The notes under the pieces are model-generated. The model was not told the DNA's origin. It did not search any database and was given only the letters and a program-made list of their open reading frames with translations. A stretch of DNA of 64,000 bases from Rahnella bonaserana (GTDB taxonomy: Bacteria > Pseudomonadota > Gammaproteobacteria > Enterobacterales > Enterobacteriaceae), in NCBI RefSeq assembly GCF_019049675.1, contig NZ_JAFMOW010000053.1:1-64000 (forward strand). Reading direction: 5' to 3'. Each line of letters opens with the position of its first letter. Positions within the stretch are counted from its first letter, which is position 1. Shown here piece by piece: positions 1 through 9,463 of the stretch. A program made the translations under genes and the position numbers.

Positions 1-134
1 ACCCTAGCCCAACCATGCGCTTGGCAGGGGAGGGTGCTGATCGAGTTTTTGCTCCTCGCCTTGGAAGGTGGGTAGGCGGGGAGGGGGTTTTAATGGCATC
101 GTGCCATCCCTTCGACATGATTTCATGCATTTTT

Positions 135-144
135 CCTCATCCCC
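135..144 (-). promoter_or_regulatory. MalT box upstream of malP
   Basis: The complement reads GGGGATGAGG, an exact match to the decameric MalT activator site known from E. coli mal promoters. Weaker candidates lie at 78-87 (GGGGAGGGGG) and 104-110 (complement GGGATGG). MalT with ATP and maltotriose would activate malPQ from here. malT itself is normally divergent from malP and would lie left of the window. Confidence 0.7.
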
Positions 145-172
145 GCAGTGAGCATTTTTCCAGCATAGGGTT

Positions 173-178
173 TATACA
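173..178 (+). promoter_or_regulatory. malP promoter -10 candidate
   Basis: TATACA lies about 30 bp downstream of the exact MalT box and about 70 bp before the malP start codon. No good -35 element is seen, as expected for a MalT-dependent promoter. The rest of 1-246 holds only a GC-rich imperfect hairpin (52-60 with 75-82) and no gene. Confidence 0.4.
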
Positions 179-246
179 TAGATAGCGAGATCACACTTTT
201 TCTCACGGAAGCATTCCGTCCCCTCAGACAGAAAAGAGACTGCCCT

Positions 247-2661
247 ATGTCGAAGATCACGTTCAAGCAGGATGTTTTTTTGGCGGCGCTCACCCGCCAG
301 TGGCAAGCGTTCGGACTTACTTCAGCTTCAGATATGACTCAGCATCAGTGGTGGCACGCGGTCAGTGCCGCGGTCGCCGAACAGCTTCCTGCGCAAAACG
401 ATACCGTCAGCAGCAAAAGCAAAAAAATGACCCGCCACGTTAACTATATCTCGATGGAATTTCTGGTCGGGCGTCTCACCGGTAACAACCTGATTAATCT
501 CGGCTGGTACGAAAAAATTGCCAGCGCGCTGGAACCGTTTGATATCAATCTGACTGGTTTGCTGGAAGAGGAAATCGATCCGGCGCTGGGCAACGGCGGG
601 CTGGGACGGCTGGCGGCCTGTTATCTCGATGCGATGGCCTCAGTCGGACAGCCCGGTATCGGTTATGGCCTGAATTATCAGTACGGTTTATTCCGCCAGC
701 GTTTTGTTGACGGTAAACAGAAAGAGTCGCCGGATGACTGGCACCGGAGCGAATATCCATGGTTTCGCCATAACAGTTCCCTGGCGGTCAGCGTTGGCGT
801 CGGCGGTAAAGTCGTGAAGAATGAACAGGGTGTTTCGCGCTGGGAACCGGAATTTACCCTGCGAGGCGAAGCCTGGGATCTGCCGGTGATGGGCTATCGA
901 AACGGTATTACGCAACCGCTGCGCTTATGGGAAGCGACACATCCGCATCCGTTTGATCTCGAAAAGTTTAATGACGGCGAGTTCCTGAAAGCCGAACAAC
1001 AGGGCGTCGACGCTGCCAAACTCACCAAAGTGTTATACCCGAATGACAACCATCAGGCCGGTAAACGTCTGCGCCTGATGCAGCAGTATTTCCAGTGCGC
1101 CTGCTCGGTAGCCGATATCCTGCGGCGTCACCATTTTCTTGGGCGCAAAATCAGCGAATTGCCGGATTATGAAGTCATCCAGCTTAACGACACGCACCCG
1201 ACCATCGCCATTCCTGAAATGCTGCGCGTGCTGCTCGACGAGCATCAGCTGAGCTGGGATGACGCGTGGCACATTACCAGCCGCACCTTTGCTTACACCA
1301 ACCACACGCTGATGCCGGAAGCGCTGGAAACCTGGGACGAGCGACTGGTGCGCAGCCTGCTGCCGCGTCATTTCCAGATTATTAAACAAATCAACGCCAA
1401 CTTTAAGAAACGGGTCAGCAAAGAATGGCCGGGCGATGAGGCTGTCTGGGCGAAGCTTGCCGTGCATCACGACAAACAGGTGCGCATGGCAAACCTCTGT
1501 GTGGTTGCCGGTTTTGCGGTTAACGGCGTGGCGGCGCTGCATTCGGATCTGGTGGTCAAAGATCTGTTCCCGGAATATCACCAGTTGTGGCCGCAGAAAT
1601 TCCATAATGTGACCAACGGCATCACGCCTCGGCGCTGGCTGAAACAGTGTAATCCGGCGCTTTCCGCGCTGATAGATGAGCGTCTGAAAACCGACGGCTG
1701 GGTGAACAATCTGGATTTGCTGAAAGGTCTGGAAGAGGGCGTCAAAGACAAAAAATTCTGCAAGCAGTACCGCAAAATCAAACACGAGAACAAAGTGCGG
1801 CTGGCGGAATACGTCTGGCATCGCATGGGGATCCGGCTTAATCCGGACGCGATTTTCGATGTGCAGATCAAACGTCTGCACGAGTACAAACGTCAGCATC
1901 TGAATCTGCTGCACATTCTTTCACTGTACCGCCAGATCCGCGATAACCCGAAACTCGACATCGTGCCGCGCGTTTTCCTGTTCGGTGCAAAAGCCGCGCC
2001 CGGCTATTACCTCGCCAAAAATATCATCTATGCGATCAATCAGGTGGCGGAGAAGATCAACAACGATCCGATCGTCGCCGATCGCATCAAAGTGGTGTTC
2101 ATTCCCGATTATTGCGTTTCCGTGGCTGAACTGATGATCCCGGCGGCGGATGTCTCCGAGCAGATTTCTACCGCAGGCAAAGAGGCTTCCGGCACCGGCA
2201 ATATGAAACTGGCGCTGAACGGTGCGCTGACCGTCGGCACGCTGGATGGTGCGAACGTCGAAATTGCCGAACAGGTCGGCGAGGACAACATCTTTATCTT
2301 TGGCCTGACCGTTGATGAAGTGAAAGCGCAGCTGAAAAAGGGCTACAAACCGAAAGCGCTGGTGAAAAAGGACAAACATCTCAAAGCCATTCTCGACGAA
2401 CTGGCCAGCGGCTTTTATGCCAACGGTGATAAGAAAGCCTTCGATCTGATGCTCAACAGCCTGCTCGACGGCGGTGATCCGTATCTGGTGCTGGCGGATT
2501 TTGCAGCCTATTGCGAAGCACAGAAACAGGTCGATACGCTGTTCCGTAATACCGATGAATGGACGCGCCGCACGCTGCTCAACACGGCGCGCGTCGGCAT
2601 GTTCAGCGCCGACCGTTCCATCCGTGATTATCAGCAACGCATCTGGCAGGCCAAACGATAG
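247..2661 (+). CDS. malP: maltodextrin phosphorylase
   Basis: This is a glycogen/maltodextrin phosphorylase of family GT35 that releases glucose-1-phosphate from the non-reducing end of maltodextrins in the cytoplasm. The 804-residue length fits E. coli MalP (797). The PLP-binding stretch [14 protein letters not shown] near residue 645 holds the lysine that carries the cofactor, and the N-terminal SMEFLVGR motif typical of phosphorylases is present. It is the first gene of a malPQ operon, 8 bp before malQ, and an exact MalT box lies upstream. The identification is secure by motifs and synteny. Confidence 0.97.
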   Translation: MSKITFKQDVFLAALTRQWQAFGLTSASDMTQHQWWHAVSAAVAEQLPAQNDTVSSKSKKMTRHVNYISMEFLVGRLTGNNLINLGWYEKIASALEPFDINLTGLLEEEIDPALGNGGLGRLAACYLDAMASVGQPGIGYGLNYQYGLFRQRFVDGKQKESPDDWHRSEYPWFRHNSSLAVSVGVGGKVVKNEQGVSRWEPEFTLRGEAWDLPVMGYRNGITQPLRLWEATHPHPFDLEKFNDGEFLKAEQQGVDAAKLTKVLYPNDNHQAGKRLRLMQQYFQCACSVADILRRHHFLGRKISELPDYEVIQLNDTHPTIAIPEMLRVLLDEHQLSWDDAWHITSRTFAYTNHTLMPEALETWDERLVRSLLPRHFQIIKQINANFKKRVSKEWPGDEAVWAKLAVHHDKQVRMANLCVVAGFAVNGVAALHSDLVVKDLFPEYHQLWPQKFHNVTNGITPRRWLKQCNPALSALIDERLKTDGWVNNLDLLKGLEEGVKDKKFCKQYRKIKHENKVRLAEYVWHRMGIRLNPDAIFDVQIKRLHEYKRQHLNLLHILSLYRQIRDNPKLDIVPRVFLFGAKAAPGYYLAKNIIYAINQVAEKINNDPIVADRIKVVFIPDYCVSVAELMIPAADVSEQISTAGKEASGTGNMKLALNGALTVGTLDGANVEIAEQVGEDNIFIFGLTVDEVKAQLKKGYKPKALVKKDKHLKAILDELASGFYANGDKKAFDLMLNSLLDGGDPYLVLADFAAYCEAQKQVDTLFRNTDEWTRRTLLNTARVGMFSADRSIRDYQQRIWQAKR

Positions 2662-2669
2662 GAGCAGGC

Positions 2670-4745
2670 ATGGAAGATAAGCAACTCGTTGAAGCCGCAC
2701 GCCGGGCGGGGATTTTAGACAGTTTCATCAATATGACCGATGACGTCGAAACAGTTTCCGATGACACGCGGGCCGCTTTGCTCGCGGCGATGGGGCGGGA
2801 CCCGGCTGATGTGCCGGAAATCATGCCCGTGCCGCCGGTAAAAGTGTTTACACAAGGCAAAAAAGTGCTGCTGACACCGGAAGGCGCTGGCGCATATAGC
2901 TGGCAACTGACGCAGGAAAGCGGCAGTCAGACGCACGGCGACATTCTGGCGGGTAAGGCGCTGAACCTCGGCGCAGCGCTGCCTGAGGGGTATCACCAGC
3001 TGACGTTATCGCAAAACGGCAATGTCTGGCCCTGCCGGATTATCGTCGTGCCGCCGCGCTGTTATGAACCGCAGGTGTTGCGGGCGGGCAAAAAACTGTG
3101 GGGCGCGACGGTGCAGCTTTACACGTTGCGTTCGGAAAATAACTGGGGCGTGGGTGATTTTGGCGACCTGAAAAAAATGGTCGAAGAAGTCGGTAAGCGT
3201 GGCGGGGCGTTCGTCGGGCTGAATCCTGTCCATTCGTTGTATCCGGCGAATCCGCAAAGTGCCAGCCCGTACAGTCCGTCGTCCCGCCGCTGGCTGAACC
3301 TGACTTACATTGATGTGAACGCCGTGGAGGAATTCGCCGCCAGTCGCGAGGCACAAAACTGGTGGCATTCAAGAGAGACGCGTGACGCGTTATTGCAGGC
3401 GCGCAGTACGGAGTTTGTCGATTATCCGCAGGTCATGGCGCTGAAATCCGCCGCGCTGAAACTCGCCTGGCCGCTGTTTTGCGAACTGCCGGAAGACAGC
3501 CCGCGCAAGCAGGATTTCCACCGTTTCGTCGAACTTGGTGGTAGCAGTTTGCGGCAACAGGCGCTGTTCGACGCGCTGCATGTACATCTGCGCGATCTGG
3601 ATTTAGGCCAGTGGGGCTGGCCGGTGTGGCCTCAAGCCTATCGCGATGCCCAAAGTGCGGAAGTGAAGGCGTTCAGTGAGCGTTATGCCAGTGAAGTTGA
3701 ATTTTATCAGTGGCAGCAATGGCTGGCGCATACGCAGTTTTCTGAATGTTATCAGCGCAGTGTGGAACTGGAGATGCCGGTCGGCGTGTACCGTGATCTG
3801 GCCGTCGGCGTGGCGCAAGGCGGCGCGGAAACCTGGTCTGATCCGGCGCTGTATTGCCTGAAAGCCACCATCGGCGCACCGCCGGATATTCTTGGTCCTC
3901 AGGGACAAAACTGGGGGCTTCCACCCATTGATCCGCACGAAATGAAAGCCCGTGCCTATCAGCCATTTATTGATTTATTGCGTGCAAATATGGCGGATTG
4001 CGGGGCGCTGCGTATCGATCACGTGATGGGGCTGCTGCGTTTGTGGTGGATACCGGCGGATCAGGAGGCGGGGAATGGCGCGTATGTCCGTTATCCGCTG
4101 GAAGATTTACTTGGCGTGCTGGCGCTGGAAAGTCAGCGGCATCAGTGCATGGTCATTGGGGAAGATCTCGGTACGGTGCCGAAAGAGATTGTCGCCAGCC
4201 TGCGCGACAGCGGCGTGTATTCCTACAAAGTGTTGTATTTCGAGCACGACAAAAACTACGCTTATCGGCCACCGGAGGATTATGTTTCTCAGGCGATGGC
4301 AACGGTCACCACGCATGACCTGCCGACGTTGCGCGGTTACTGGGAAGGTGGCGATTTAACGCTCGGTGCGTCGCTGGGTGTTTATCCTGATCCGCAGGTG
4401 CTGGAGAAATTGCGCGGGGAGCGTGAACACAGTAAACAGGGATTGCTGGATGCGTTGCATCGGAAAAGATGCGTGCCGAAATCGACTCCTCATATAGCTG
4501 CGGGTATGCCGATGACGCCGGTGCTAAATGGCGGGCTACAGCGTTATCTGGCAGCGAGCGCCAGCGCGTTACTCGGCCTGCAACCTGAGGACTGGCTGGA
4601 TATGGACTTGCCGGTCAATGTGCCGGGCACGAATACCGAATACCCCAACTGGCGGCGCAAACTGACGCGAACGCTGGAGGAGATGTTTGCTGATGAGCAT
4701 ATTGATTCGCTGCTGGCAGATTTGAACCAGCGGCGAAAGGTGTAA
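2670..4745 (+). CDS. malQ: 4-alpha-glucanotransferase (amylomaltase)
   Basis: MalQ disproportionates maltodextrins, moving glucan units between chains so that MalP gets long substrates. It belongs to GH77 and has the usual enterobacterial length of 691 residues. The catalytic signatures are present in order: LRIDHVMGL with the Asp nucleophile, GEDLGTVP with the acid/base Glu and TTHDLPTL with the transition-state Asp. The start is preceded by AGGAGCAGGC, a good ribosome site, and the spacing of 8 bp from malP shows co-transcription. The gene ends just before a convergent terminator. Confidence 0.97.
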   Translation: MEDKQLVEAARRAGILDSFINMTDDVETVSDDTRAALLAAMGRDPADVPEIMPVPPVKVFTQGKKVLLTPEGAGAYSWQLTQESGSQTHGDILAGKALNLGAALPEGYHQLTLSQNGNVWPCRIIVVPPRCYEPQVLRAGKKLWGATVQLYTLRSENNWGVGDFGDLKKMVEEVGKRGGAFVGLNPVHSLYPANPQSASPYSPSSRRWLNLTYIDVNAVEEFAASREAQNWWHSRETRDALLQARSTEFVDYPQVMALKSAALKLAWPLFCELPEDSPRKQDFHRFVELGGSSLRQQALFDALHVHLRDLDLGQWGWPVWPQAYRDAQSAEVKAFSERYASEVEFYQWQQWLAHTQFSECYQRSVELEMPVGVYRDLAVGVAQGGAETWSDPALYCLKATIGAPPDILGPQGQNWGLPPIDPHEMKARAYQPFIDLLRANMADCGALRIDHVMGLLRLWWIPADQEAGNGAYVRYPLEDLLGVLALESQRHQCMVIGEDLGTVPKEIVASLRDSGVYSYKVLYFEHDKNYAYRPPEDYVSQAMATVTTHDLPTLRGYWEGGDLTLGASLGVYPDPQVLEKLRGEREHSKQGLLDALHRKRCVPKSTPHIAAGMPMTPVLNGGLQRYLAASASALLGLQPEDWLDMDLPVNVPGTNTEYPNWRRKLTRTLEEMFADEHIDSLLADLNQRRKV

Positions 4746-4757
4746 TTCTGGTTGCAG

Positions 4758-4782
4758 AAAAAGGCCTGAGTTTCCTCAGGCC
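4758..4782 (-). terminator. rho-independent terminator between malQ and the DUF1996 gene
   Basis: An 8-bp perfect stem GGCCTGAG/CTCAGGCC (4763-4770 and 4775-4782) with a TTTC loop is followed on the minus strand by five T. It serves the minus-strand gene ending at 4790 and may also slow transcription leaving malQ. Confidence 0.85.
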
Positions 4783-4789
4783 GCTGTGA

Positions 4790-6208
4790 TTAATTCTCTG
4801 TTGCCGCTTTATAGCCTTTCACAATCAGCAACGGCGGATGGTTGGTTTCGGTGGAATCGAAGGTGTACGTCCCGCCATTCTGGTCACCGCCGAGGTAGAA
4901 AGCGACTTCCGTTTTGCCTTCTGCCAGCGCCTGGCGAACAGCCGTATCCACGATGGCGTCGCGATACTGACGGTTATTATTCATCGAGATGGTGCCAGCG
5001 GACTGGTAATCCGTTGCCGGATGGTTATCCCAGTTCACTGTTTTGCCATCCCAGTCTGTGGATGTGCTGTAAACATTCAGCTTGCCGGTGGCGCTGGAAG
5101 CCGCATTGCCACCAAACACCCGCAGACGGTAGACGAATAATCCTTCCTCAGAGGCCGGGATGGCTTCCGGCAGTGCAGGAATTTTAAACTTAAACAGAAC
5201 CAGGCTTTCCGGATTGCTGGCATGGCCGCCGTTTTTCCAGTTGTCGCTGGCGGTCAGCAACGTGCTGCTGCCGTAATTGGTGCTGCTGTTGGTACTGCTG
5301 ACGACCGTGTCTTCCAGGGCAGGCTCGTAGCTGTAAGGGATCGTATTACTGCAATCGAAAGCCAGGTTCATGCACAAATCGGTCATGTATTTTGCGGACT
5401 GTTCAGGCCAGCCATTCACGAAATCTCCATGGGCGGTGTAAATGCTGCCCCACTTCTCGATGCGTTGATCACCGACCATTTCAGGGTCCAGCGAAAGCTG
5501 TATTTTGCTGGTATCCAGCGAGGTAATCTGCGGCAACACGTAGGCAATGTTCATGTTGACCTTAGGTATTTTGACCGGAAAATTCGCCGGGCAGACATTG
5601 TTCGAATCATACGTGGCATTCGCTTGTCCATTTACCGGTGTCAGATGAACGCCGTCCCAGCAGTTAGGAAAGTTAATGCCGATGTTGAACTGCACGGCAT
5701 CCCCGCCTGAGCGCAAACCACAGACCTGATCGGCGGTGTTGGTGTAGCCGTTGCCATTGGCACACAAGAAGCTGACGTGGGGATTGGGTGCGGTGCCCAC
5801 GTGATCCCCGGCCAGCAACTGTAATCCCTTGGGGAAAGGCGTCAGCGGATATTTTTCAACCGAGTTGGCCTGATAATAGGTTTTCTGATACGACGGCTTC
5901 ACGATTTCACCTGAAGGCAATTTCATGGTCGGTGCCCAATAGGCGGTGGAATCTGCCTTGTTGTTGCAGGTGGTTTCCGGGTTCGCCTGCAGCGTGTCGT
6001 AGGTGGAATACGCATCGGTGCTGGTGTTACCGAAGAAGTCGTGGAGCATTGCATGATTGGGCATACCAAACATCAGAATGGCATCGTCACCCAGCGTGTG
6101 GCTGTAAGAACAGGAGACGTTCGACTGGCCTGATGCCGCATGAGAAGCCAGCGGTGTCAGGGCGAACAGACCGGCGAGAGGGACTAAAACGCGTAAGGTT
6201 GTTTTCAT
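4790..6208 (-). CDS. secreted DUF1996 protein with C-terminal DNRLRE/CBM96-like module
   Basis: The chosen start at 6208 gives 472 residues with a clear Sec signal peptide (MKTTLRVLVPLAGLFALTPL, cut after ASHA) and a GGAGT ribosome site; a longer open frame to 6421 lacks such support. Residues about 35-285 resemble DUF1996, including the conserved FPNCWDGVHL and a later CPANFPVKIP. From about 290 to the end the pattern D-T-V, NYGSSTLLTA, LVLFKF, LRVFGG, W-GKTVNWDN resembles the DNRLRE/CBM96 beta-sandwich seen in secreted carbohydrate-active proteins. Several Cys suggest disulfides. DUF1996 is best known from fungi and actinobacteria and is of unknown function. The gene stands alone between malQ and nfuA, where E. 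coli has gntT. A role on extracellular polysaccharide is only an inference. Confidence 0.75.
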   Translation of the reverse strand: MKTTLRVLVPLAGLFALTPLASHAASGQSNVSCSYSHTLGDDAILMFGMPNHAMLHDFFGNTSTDAYSTYDTLQANPETTCNNKADSTAYWAPTMKLPSGEIVKPSYQKTYYQANSVEKYPLTPFPKGLQLLAGDHVGTAPNPHVSFLCANGNGYTNTADQVCGLRSGGDAVQFNIGINFPNCWDGVHLTPVNGQANATYDSNNVCPANFPVKIPKVNMNIAYVLPQITSLDTSKIQLSLDPEMVGDQRIEKWGSIYTAHGDFVNGWPEQSAKYMTDLCMNLAFDCSNTIPYSYEPALEDTVVSSTNSSTNYGSSTLLTASDNWKNGGHASNPESLVLFKFKIPALPEAIPASEEGLFVYRLRVFGGNAASSATGKLNVYSTSTDWDGKTVNWDNHPATDYQSAGTISMNNNRQYRDAIVDTAVRQALAEGKTEVAFYLGGDQNGGTYTFDSTETNHPPLLIVKGYKAATEN

Positions 6209-6422
6209 AACAGACTCCGGACAGAGAGTGATTTCCTTAGAAATGACATCCGGGGAAGTGTGTGTTCCGGGCCTGGCTCTCGCTTGAGAAAGCAGGACTG
6301 AGACGTGTTGAATTACACGATTCCTTTTCCCCTGCCTCTGTTTTATGCGCAATCTGTGCGAGCTGATACCGAGTCTGGTTGTGCCATCACAGACACAGCG
6401 GGCAGGTGAAAAAGCAGGCAAT

Positions 6423-6449
6423 AAAAAGGGTTCAGCAGTGCTGAACCCT
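6423..6449 (-). terminator. nfuA terminator
   Basis: A perfect 10-bp stem AGGGTTCAGC/GCTGAACCCT (6427-6436 and 6440-6449) with a 3-nt loop is followed by a T-run on the minus strand. Confidence 0.88.
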
Positions 6450-6482
6450 AAGATATTGTGATTCTGAAATGGCGTTAACTGA

Positions 6483-7058
6483 TCAGTAGAAGGAGTGCTC
6501 GCCGCGCTGGTGTTCGGTCAGGTCACGAACGCCTTTCAGCTCAGGGAAGTTTTGCAGGAGTTCTTTCTCGATGCCGTCTTTCAGGGTGACATCAATCATT
6601 GAACAGCCGTTACAGCCACCGCCGAATTGCAGAACCGCGATGCCGTCGTCGGTGATTTCCATCAGGGAAACACGACCGCCGTGGCTGGCTAACTGCGGGT
6701 TAATCTGCGATTGCAGCTGATATTCAACACGTTCCATCAGCGGTGCATCGTCAGAAACTTTACGCATTTTGGCGTTTGGCGCTTTCAGCGTCAGCTGAGA
6801 ACCGAGCTGATCGGTAACGAAGTCGATCACCGCATCCTGCAGGTAAGGTGCGCTTAATTCATCGACGAAAGCGGACAGTTTCTCGAACTTCAGTTCGGTA
6901 TCCGTCGCTTCTACGGCGTCAGGCGGGCAATAGGAGACACCGCATTCTGCGGTCGGCGTACCGGGATTGATCACGAATACGCGGATTTGGGTGCCTTCTT
7001 CCTGGCTTGCCAGCAATTTGGCAAAGTGCTCTTGGGCAGCATCGGTAATAAGGATCAT
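6483..7058 (-). CDS. nfuA: Fe-S biogenesis and repair scaffold NfuA
   Basis: NfuA carries [4Fe-4S] clusters to client proteins and repairs lipoyl synthase and others under oxidative stress or iron limitation. It has an N-terminal degenerate A-type carrier domain and a C-terminal Nfu domain. The cluster-binding CxxC is C149-N-G-C152 in [12 protein letters not shown]. Its 191 residues equal E. coli NfuA. A candidate -10 (TATTAT on the minus strand, 7094-7099) lies in the spacer towards gntX. It has its own terminator and precedes gntX downstream on the same strand as in E. coli. Confidence 0.97.
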   Translation of the reverse strand: MILITDAAQEHFAKLLASQEEGTQIRVFVINPGTPTAECGVSYCPPDAVEATDTELKFEKLSAFVDELSAPYLQDAVIDFVTDQLGSQLTLKAPNAKMRKVSDDAPLMERVEYQLQSQINPQLASHGGRVSLMEITDDGIAVLQFGGGCNGCSMIDVTLKDGIEKELLQNFPELKGVRDLTEHQRGEHSFY

Positions 7059-7155
7059 AACATTCGCTCAATAGTTGACTACTCTAGTTGGTTATAATAC
7101 GCCCTTTACTTTTACCCGTCACCCTTCACGTTACCGGAGTGTTAGCAGCACGTGC

Positions 7156-7845
7156 TCACGCCTGCAAAGTCCTGCAAATACAGGCAATTTGCAGGGAAGC
7201 AACTCCCTGACTGCGCAGTATTTTACTGATTTCACGCACCGTGCTGCCGGTTGTCACCACGTCATCCAGCAACATCACGTGCTTACCGCGCAGGCTGACA
7301 TGGCAGGTGAAAGCTTTGCGCAAATTCCACTTTCTTTCCCGCTCGGTCAGGCTTTGTTGCGACGTTGTGCGCCGGTCGCGGCTCAGGGCGTCGGGCAGAT
7401 ATTCACAATGCAGCCAGCGCGCCAGCGGCTTTGCCAGCAATTCACTCTGATTATAGCCGCGTGAGAAATAGCGTTTCTGATGCAGTGGCACGCTGAGGAG
7501 CACGTCGGGTCTGGGCAGATTGCGCATCCGGTAGCGTTCCTGCCAGCGCAGTAAAAGCAGCCGGGCGAGTGCGGTGTCGAGCTCCGGTTGACTGGCGAAT
7601 TTGAACCGCAACACCAGCCCGCTCACCGGCATTTCATAAGGACTGGCGAAGATCATCGCATCCCACGGCGGCGGTTTTTGCAGGCAACGTCCGCAGTCAT
7701 CATTGCCGCCGGAACAGGGCAATCCGCAGCGCAGGCAATGCGGCGGGGCAACCGGCAGATGTTTCATACACAGGCTGCAAATGCCCTGAATCGTGACATG
7801 CAGCGGACACTGGCATAGCCAACAGCGGCTGGCAATTGTTAGCAT
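7156..7845 (-). CDS. gntX: ComF-family amidophosphoribosyltransferase-like protein GntX
   Basis: The start at 7845 follows AAGGAACCC and yields 229 residues, close to E. coli GntX/YhgH (227); upstream in-frame Met codons lack a ribosome site and run into the bioH promoter. The N-terminus has a zinc-ribbon-like set of Cys pairs (CWLC, CSLC, CLRC, CGRC). The C-terminal PRTase-like domain has the binding motif [13 protein letters not shown]. In naturally transforming bacteria ComF works in DNA uptake; in enterobacteria its job in growth on DNA is suggested but not settled. It is divergent from bioH across 46 bp. Confidence 0.93.
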   Translation of the reverse strand: MLTIASRCWLCQCPLHVTIQGICSLCMKHLPVAPPHCLRCGLPCSGGNDDCGRCLQKPPPWDAMIFASPYEMPVSGLVLRFKFASQPELDTALARLLLLRWQERYRMRNLPRPDVLLSVPLHQKRYFSRGYNQSELLAKPLARWLHCEYLPDALSRDRRTTSQQSLTERERKWNLRKAFTCHVSLRGKHVMLLDDVVTTGSTVREISKILRSQGVASLQIACICRTLQA

Positions 7846-7891
7846 AGTGGCGGGTTCCTTTTGCCATTCAGACAGACACGGACAATACGCT

Positions 7892-8662
7892 ATGAACACG
7901 CTTTACCAGGAGACAATCGGCGAAGGAGATCGCCATCTTGTGCTGCTTCACGGATGGGGGCTGAATGCCGAAGTCTGGCGTTACACGGCAGAGCGACTTG
8001 CGCCGCAATTTTGTGTGCATCTGATCGACCTGCCGGGCTATGGCCGCAGCAAAGGTTTCGGGGCGATGACGCTGGAAGAGATGGCGGAAACGGTTCTGGC
8101 GGTCATGCCGCACAGGGCCTCGCTGATGGGCTGGTCACTGGGCGGTCTGGTCGCCAGCCAGATTGCGCTGAGCGCGCCGCAGCGTGTGGAAAAACTGATT
8201 ACCGTGGCGTCCTCGCCGTGCTTTACCGCAAATGAAGACTGGCCGGGGATCCGCCCCGATGTGTTGCAGGGTTTTCAGCATCAGCTGAGTGAAGATTTCC
8301 AGCGTACGGTCGAGCGTTTTCTGGCTTTACAGACGCTCGGTAGCGACAGCGCGCGTCAGGATGCCCGTTTGCTGAAATCCATCGTCCTGAATCTGCCGAT
8401 GCCGCCAGCAGAGGTGCTCAATGGCGGGCTGGAGATTTTGCGCATGGCCGATTTACGTCAGCCGATGACGCAGCTGACGTTGCCAATATTGCGTATTTAC
8501 GGCGCACTGGACGGACTGGTACCAAGAAAAGTGGTGCCATTGCTGGATGCGTTGCTGCCGGATTCCCGTTCAGAAATCATTGAAAAAGCGGCACATGCGC
8601 CGTTTATCTCTCATCCCGACGTGTTTTGTAAGCTTGTCGAGAATTTCCTGATTACAGACTGA
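7892..8662 (+). CDS. bioH: pimeloyl-[ACP] methyl ester carboxylesterase
   Basis: BioH cleaves the methyl ester of pimeloyl-ACP, the last step of making the pimelate moiety of biotin. The start at 7892 gives 256 residues, identical to E. coli BioH. The alpha/beta-hydrolase triad is visible: Ser in GWSLGG near residue 82, Asp in GALDGLVP and His in KAAHAPF. The oxyanion HGWG motif is near residue 20. An open frame extends further upstream to 7793 but overlaps gntX and is not used. No terminator is seen directly after it. Confidence 0.96.
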   Translation: MNTLYQETIGEGDRHLVLLHGWGLNAEVWRYTAERLAPQFCVHLIDLPGYGRSKGFGAMTLEEMAETVLAVMPHRASLMGWSLGGLVASQIALSAPQRVEKLITVASSPCFTANEDWPGIRPDVLQGFQHQLSEDFQRTVERFLALQTLGSDSARQDARLLKSIVLNLPMPPAEVLNGGLEILRMADLRQPMTQLTLPILRIYGALDGLVPRKVVPLLDALLPDSRSEIIEKAAHAPFISHPDVFCKLVENFLITD

Positions 8663-8892
8663 AACTCAATGTAAATATTTTTTACTAATTTCTGGATAAT
8701 TCCCGAGGGTGATTAATACTTAAGCCGATAGATGACGGAGGTGAGAGGGGGAAGATTTTCCATCGCCCGTTTGTGTCTCTGGGGAGAAATCTGGTGGTTG
8801 ACCAGGAAGGTTCGTGCCAGCACAGATTCACCTGCCGTTCATATCTTGACTGCTTTCTTTCAAAATTATTCATCCAATTTAGAGGTAGTGTC

Positions 8893-9162
8893 ATGAAATC
8901 AAATAAAATTATTATTGCAGCTGTTCTGGCAGGTTTATTCTCTGTGAACGCAATGGCGGCGGAGATGATCACTAAAGAAGAAGCCAAAGATAAGGGTTAC
9001 ACCAGTCTGGGCGTGGTCACCACCAGCAATGAATACACTGCGCCAATGGATGCTAAAGATGAGCTGTCCAAACTGGCTGATGAAAAAGGCGGGAAATACT
9101 ACGTCGTCATCGCCGCGCAGGAGAAAAAGAAAATCACTGCAACAGCAGAAGTTTTCAAATAA
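8893..9162 (+). CDS. small periplasmic BhsA/McbA-like protein (DUF1471)
   Basis: This 89-residue protein begins with a signal peptide (MKSNKIIIAAVLAGLFSVNA, cut near AMA-AE). The mature part GYTSLGVVTTS followed by AMD-KDELSKLADEKGGKYYVVIAA is the pattern of the YhcN/BhsA/McbA/YdgH family. Members are stress-induced periplasmic or outer-membrane-associated proteins affecting biofilm and metal or acid tolerance. The start fits AGAGGTAGTGTC upstream; the frame is open further upstream, but the signal peptide fixes the start. A TTGACT at 8846-8851 could belong to its promoter. It is a single gene with its own strong terminator. Confidence 0.88.
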   Translation: MKSNKIIIAAVLAGLFSVNAMAAEMITKEEAKDKGYTSLGVVTTSNEYTAPMDAKDELSKLADEKGGKYYVVIAAQEKKKITATAEVFK

Positions 9163-9182
9163 TTCTCTCAGTCTGAAAAAAG

Positions 9183-9208
9183 GGATGCCTGAGGCATCCT
9201 TTTTTTTT
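9183..9208 (+). terminator. terminator of the BhsA-like gene
   Basis: GGATGCC/GGCATCC (9183-9189, 9193-9199) with a TGA loop is followed by nine T. An A-run on the other side makes it potentially bidirectional. It separates the small gene from the mdc promoter region. Confidence 0.92.
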
Positions 9209-9276
9209 AGCTTTTTTTGCGCGCTTCCTCTCATTCCTTGTTCTGTATCAAACTGTTTTAAAAGAATTCTCCTCAA

Positions 9277-9297
9277 TCGTTACTCTCAGAGTAACGA
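9277..9297. promoter_or_regulatory. perfect 21-bp palindrome, candidate MdcR operator
   Basis: Half-sites TCGTTACTCT and AGAGTAACGA flank one central base (9287). The inner part fits the LysR-type T-N11-A rule. If transcription starts near 9350, its centre lies near -63, the usual place of the recognition site for LysR activators. Binding by MdcR is an inference. Confidence 0.55.
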
Positions 9298-9313
9298 AGT
9301 GTCAGCGCCCTTA

Positions 9314-9343
9314 ATTGATGGTTATCTCACCGCTTCCTACACT
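9314..9343 (+). promoter_or_regulatory. mdc operon promoter candidate
   Basis: TTGATG (9314-9319) and TACACT (9338-9343) are spaced by 18 bp, a weak sigma-70 match as expected for an activator-dependent promoter. The leader to mdcA would be about 110 nt. The remainder of 9209-9463 shows no gene. Confidence 0.4.
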
Positions 9344-9463
9344 TAACACGCTAATTAAACAGGTCAATTGTGATGCAACCGCCACTTGACTGAACTTCCC
9401 ACCGTCCTCTTTGTTTCATCACGCCGGGAAAGATTCAGCAAGCTCAACCCAGGGAGGTTTGGC

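Noticed and set aside
6209-6421. N-terminal extension of the DUF1996 protein
   Set aside because: A signal peptide and ribosome site fix the start at 6208; the extension is basic and unlike a leader.
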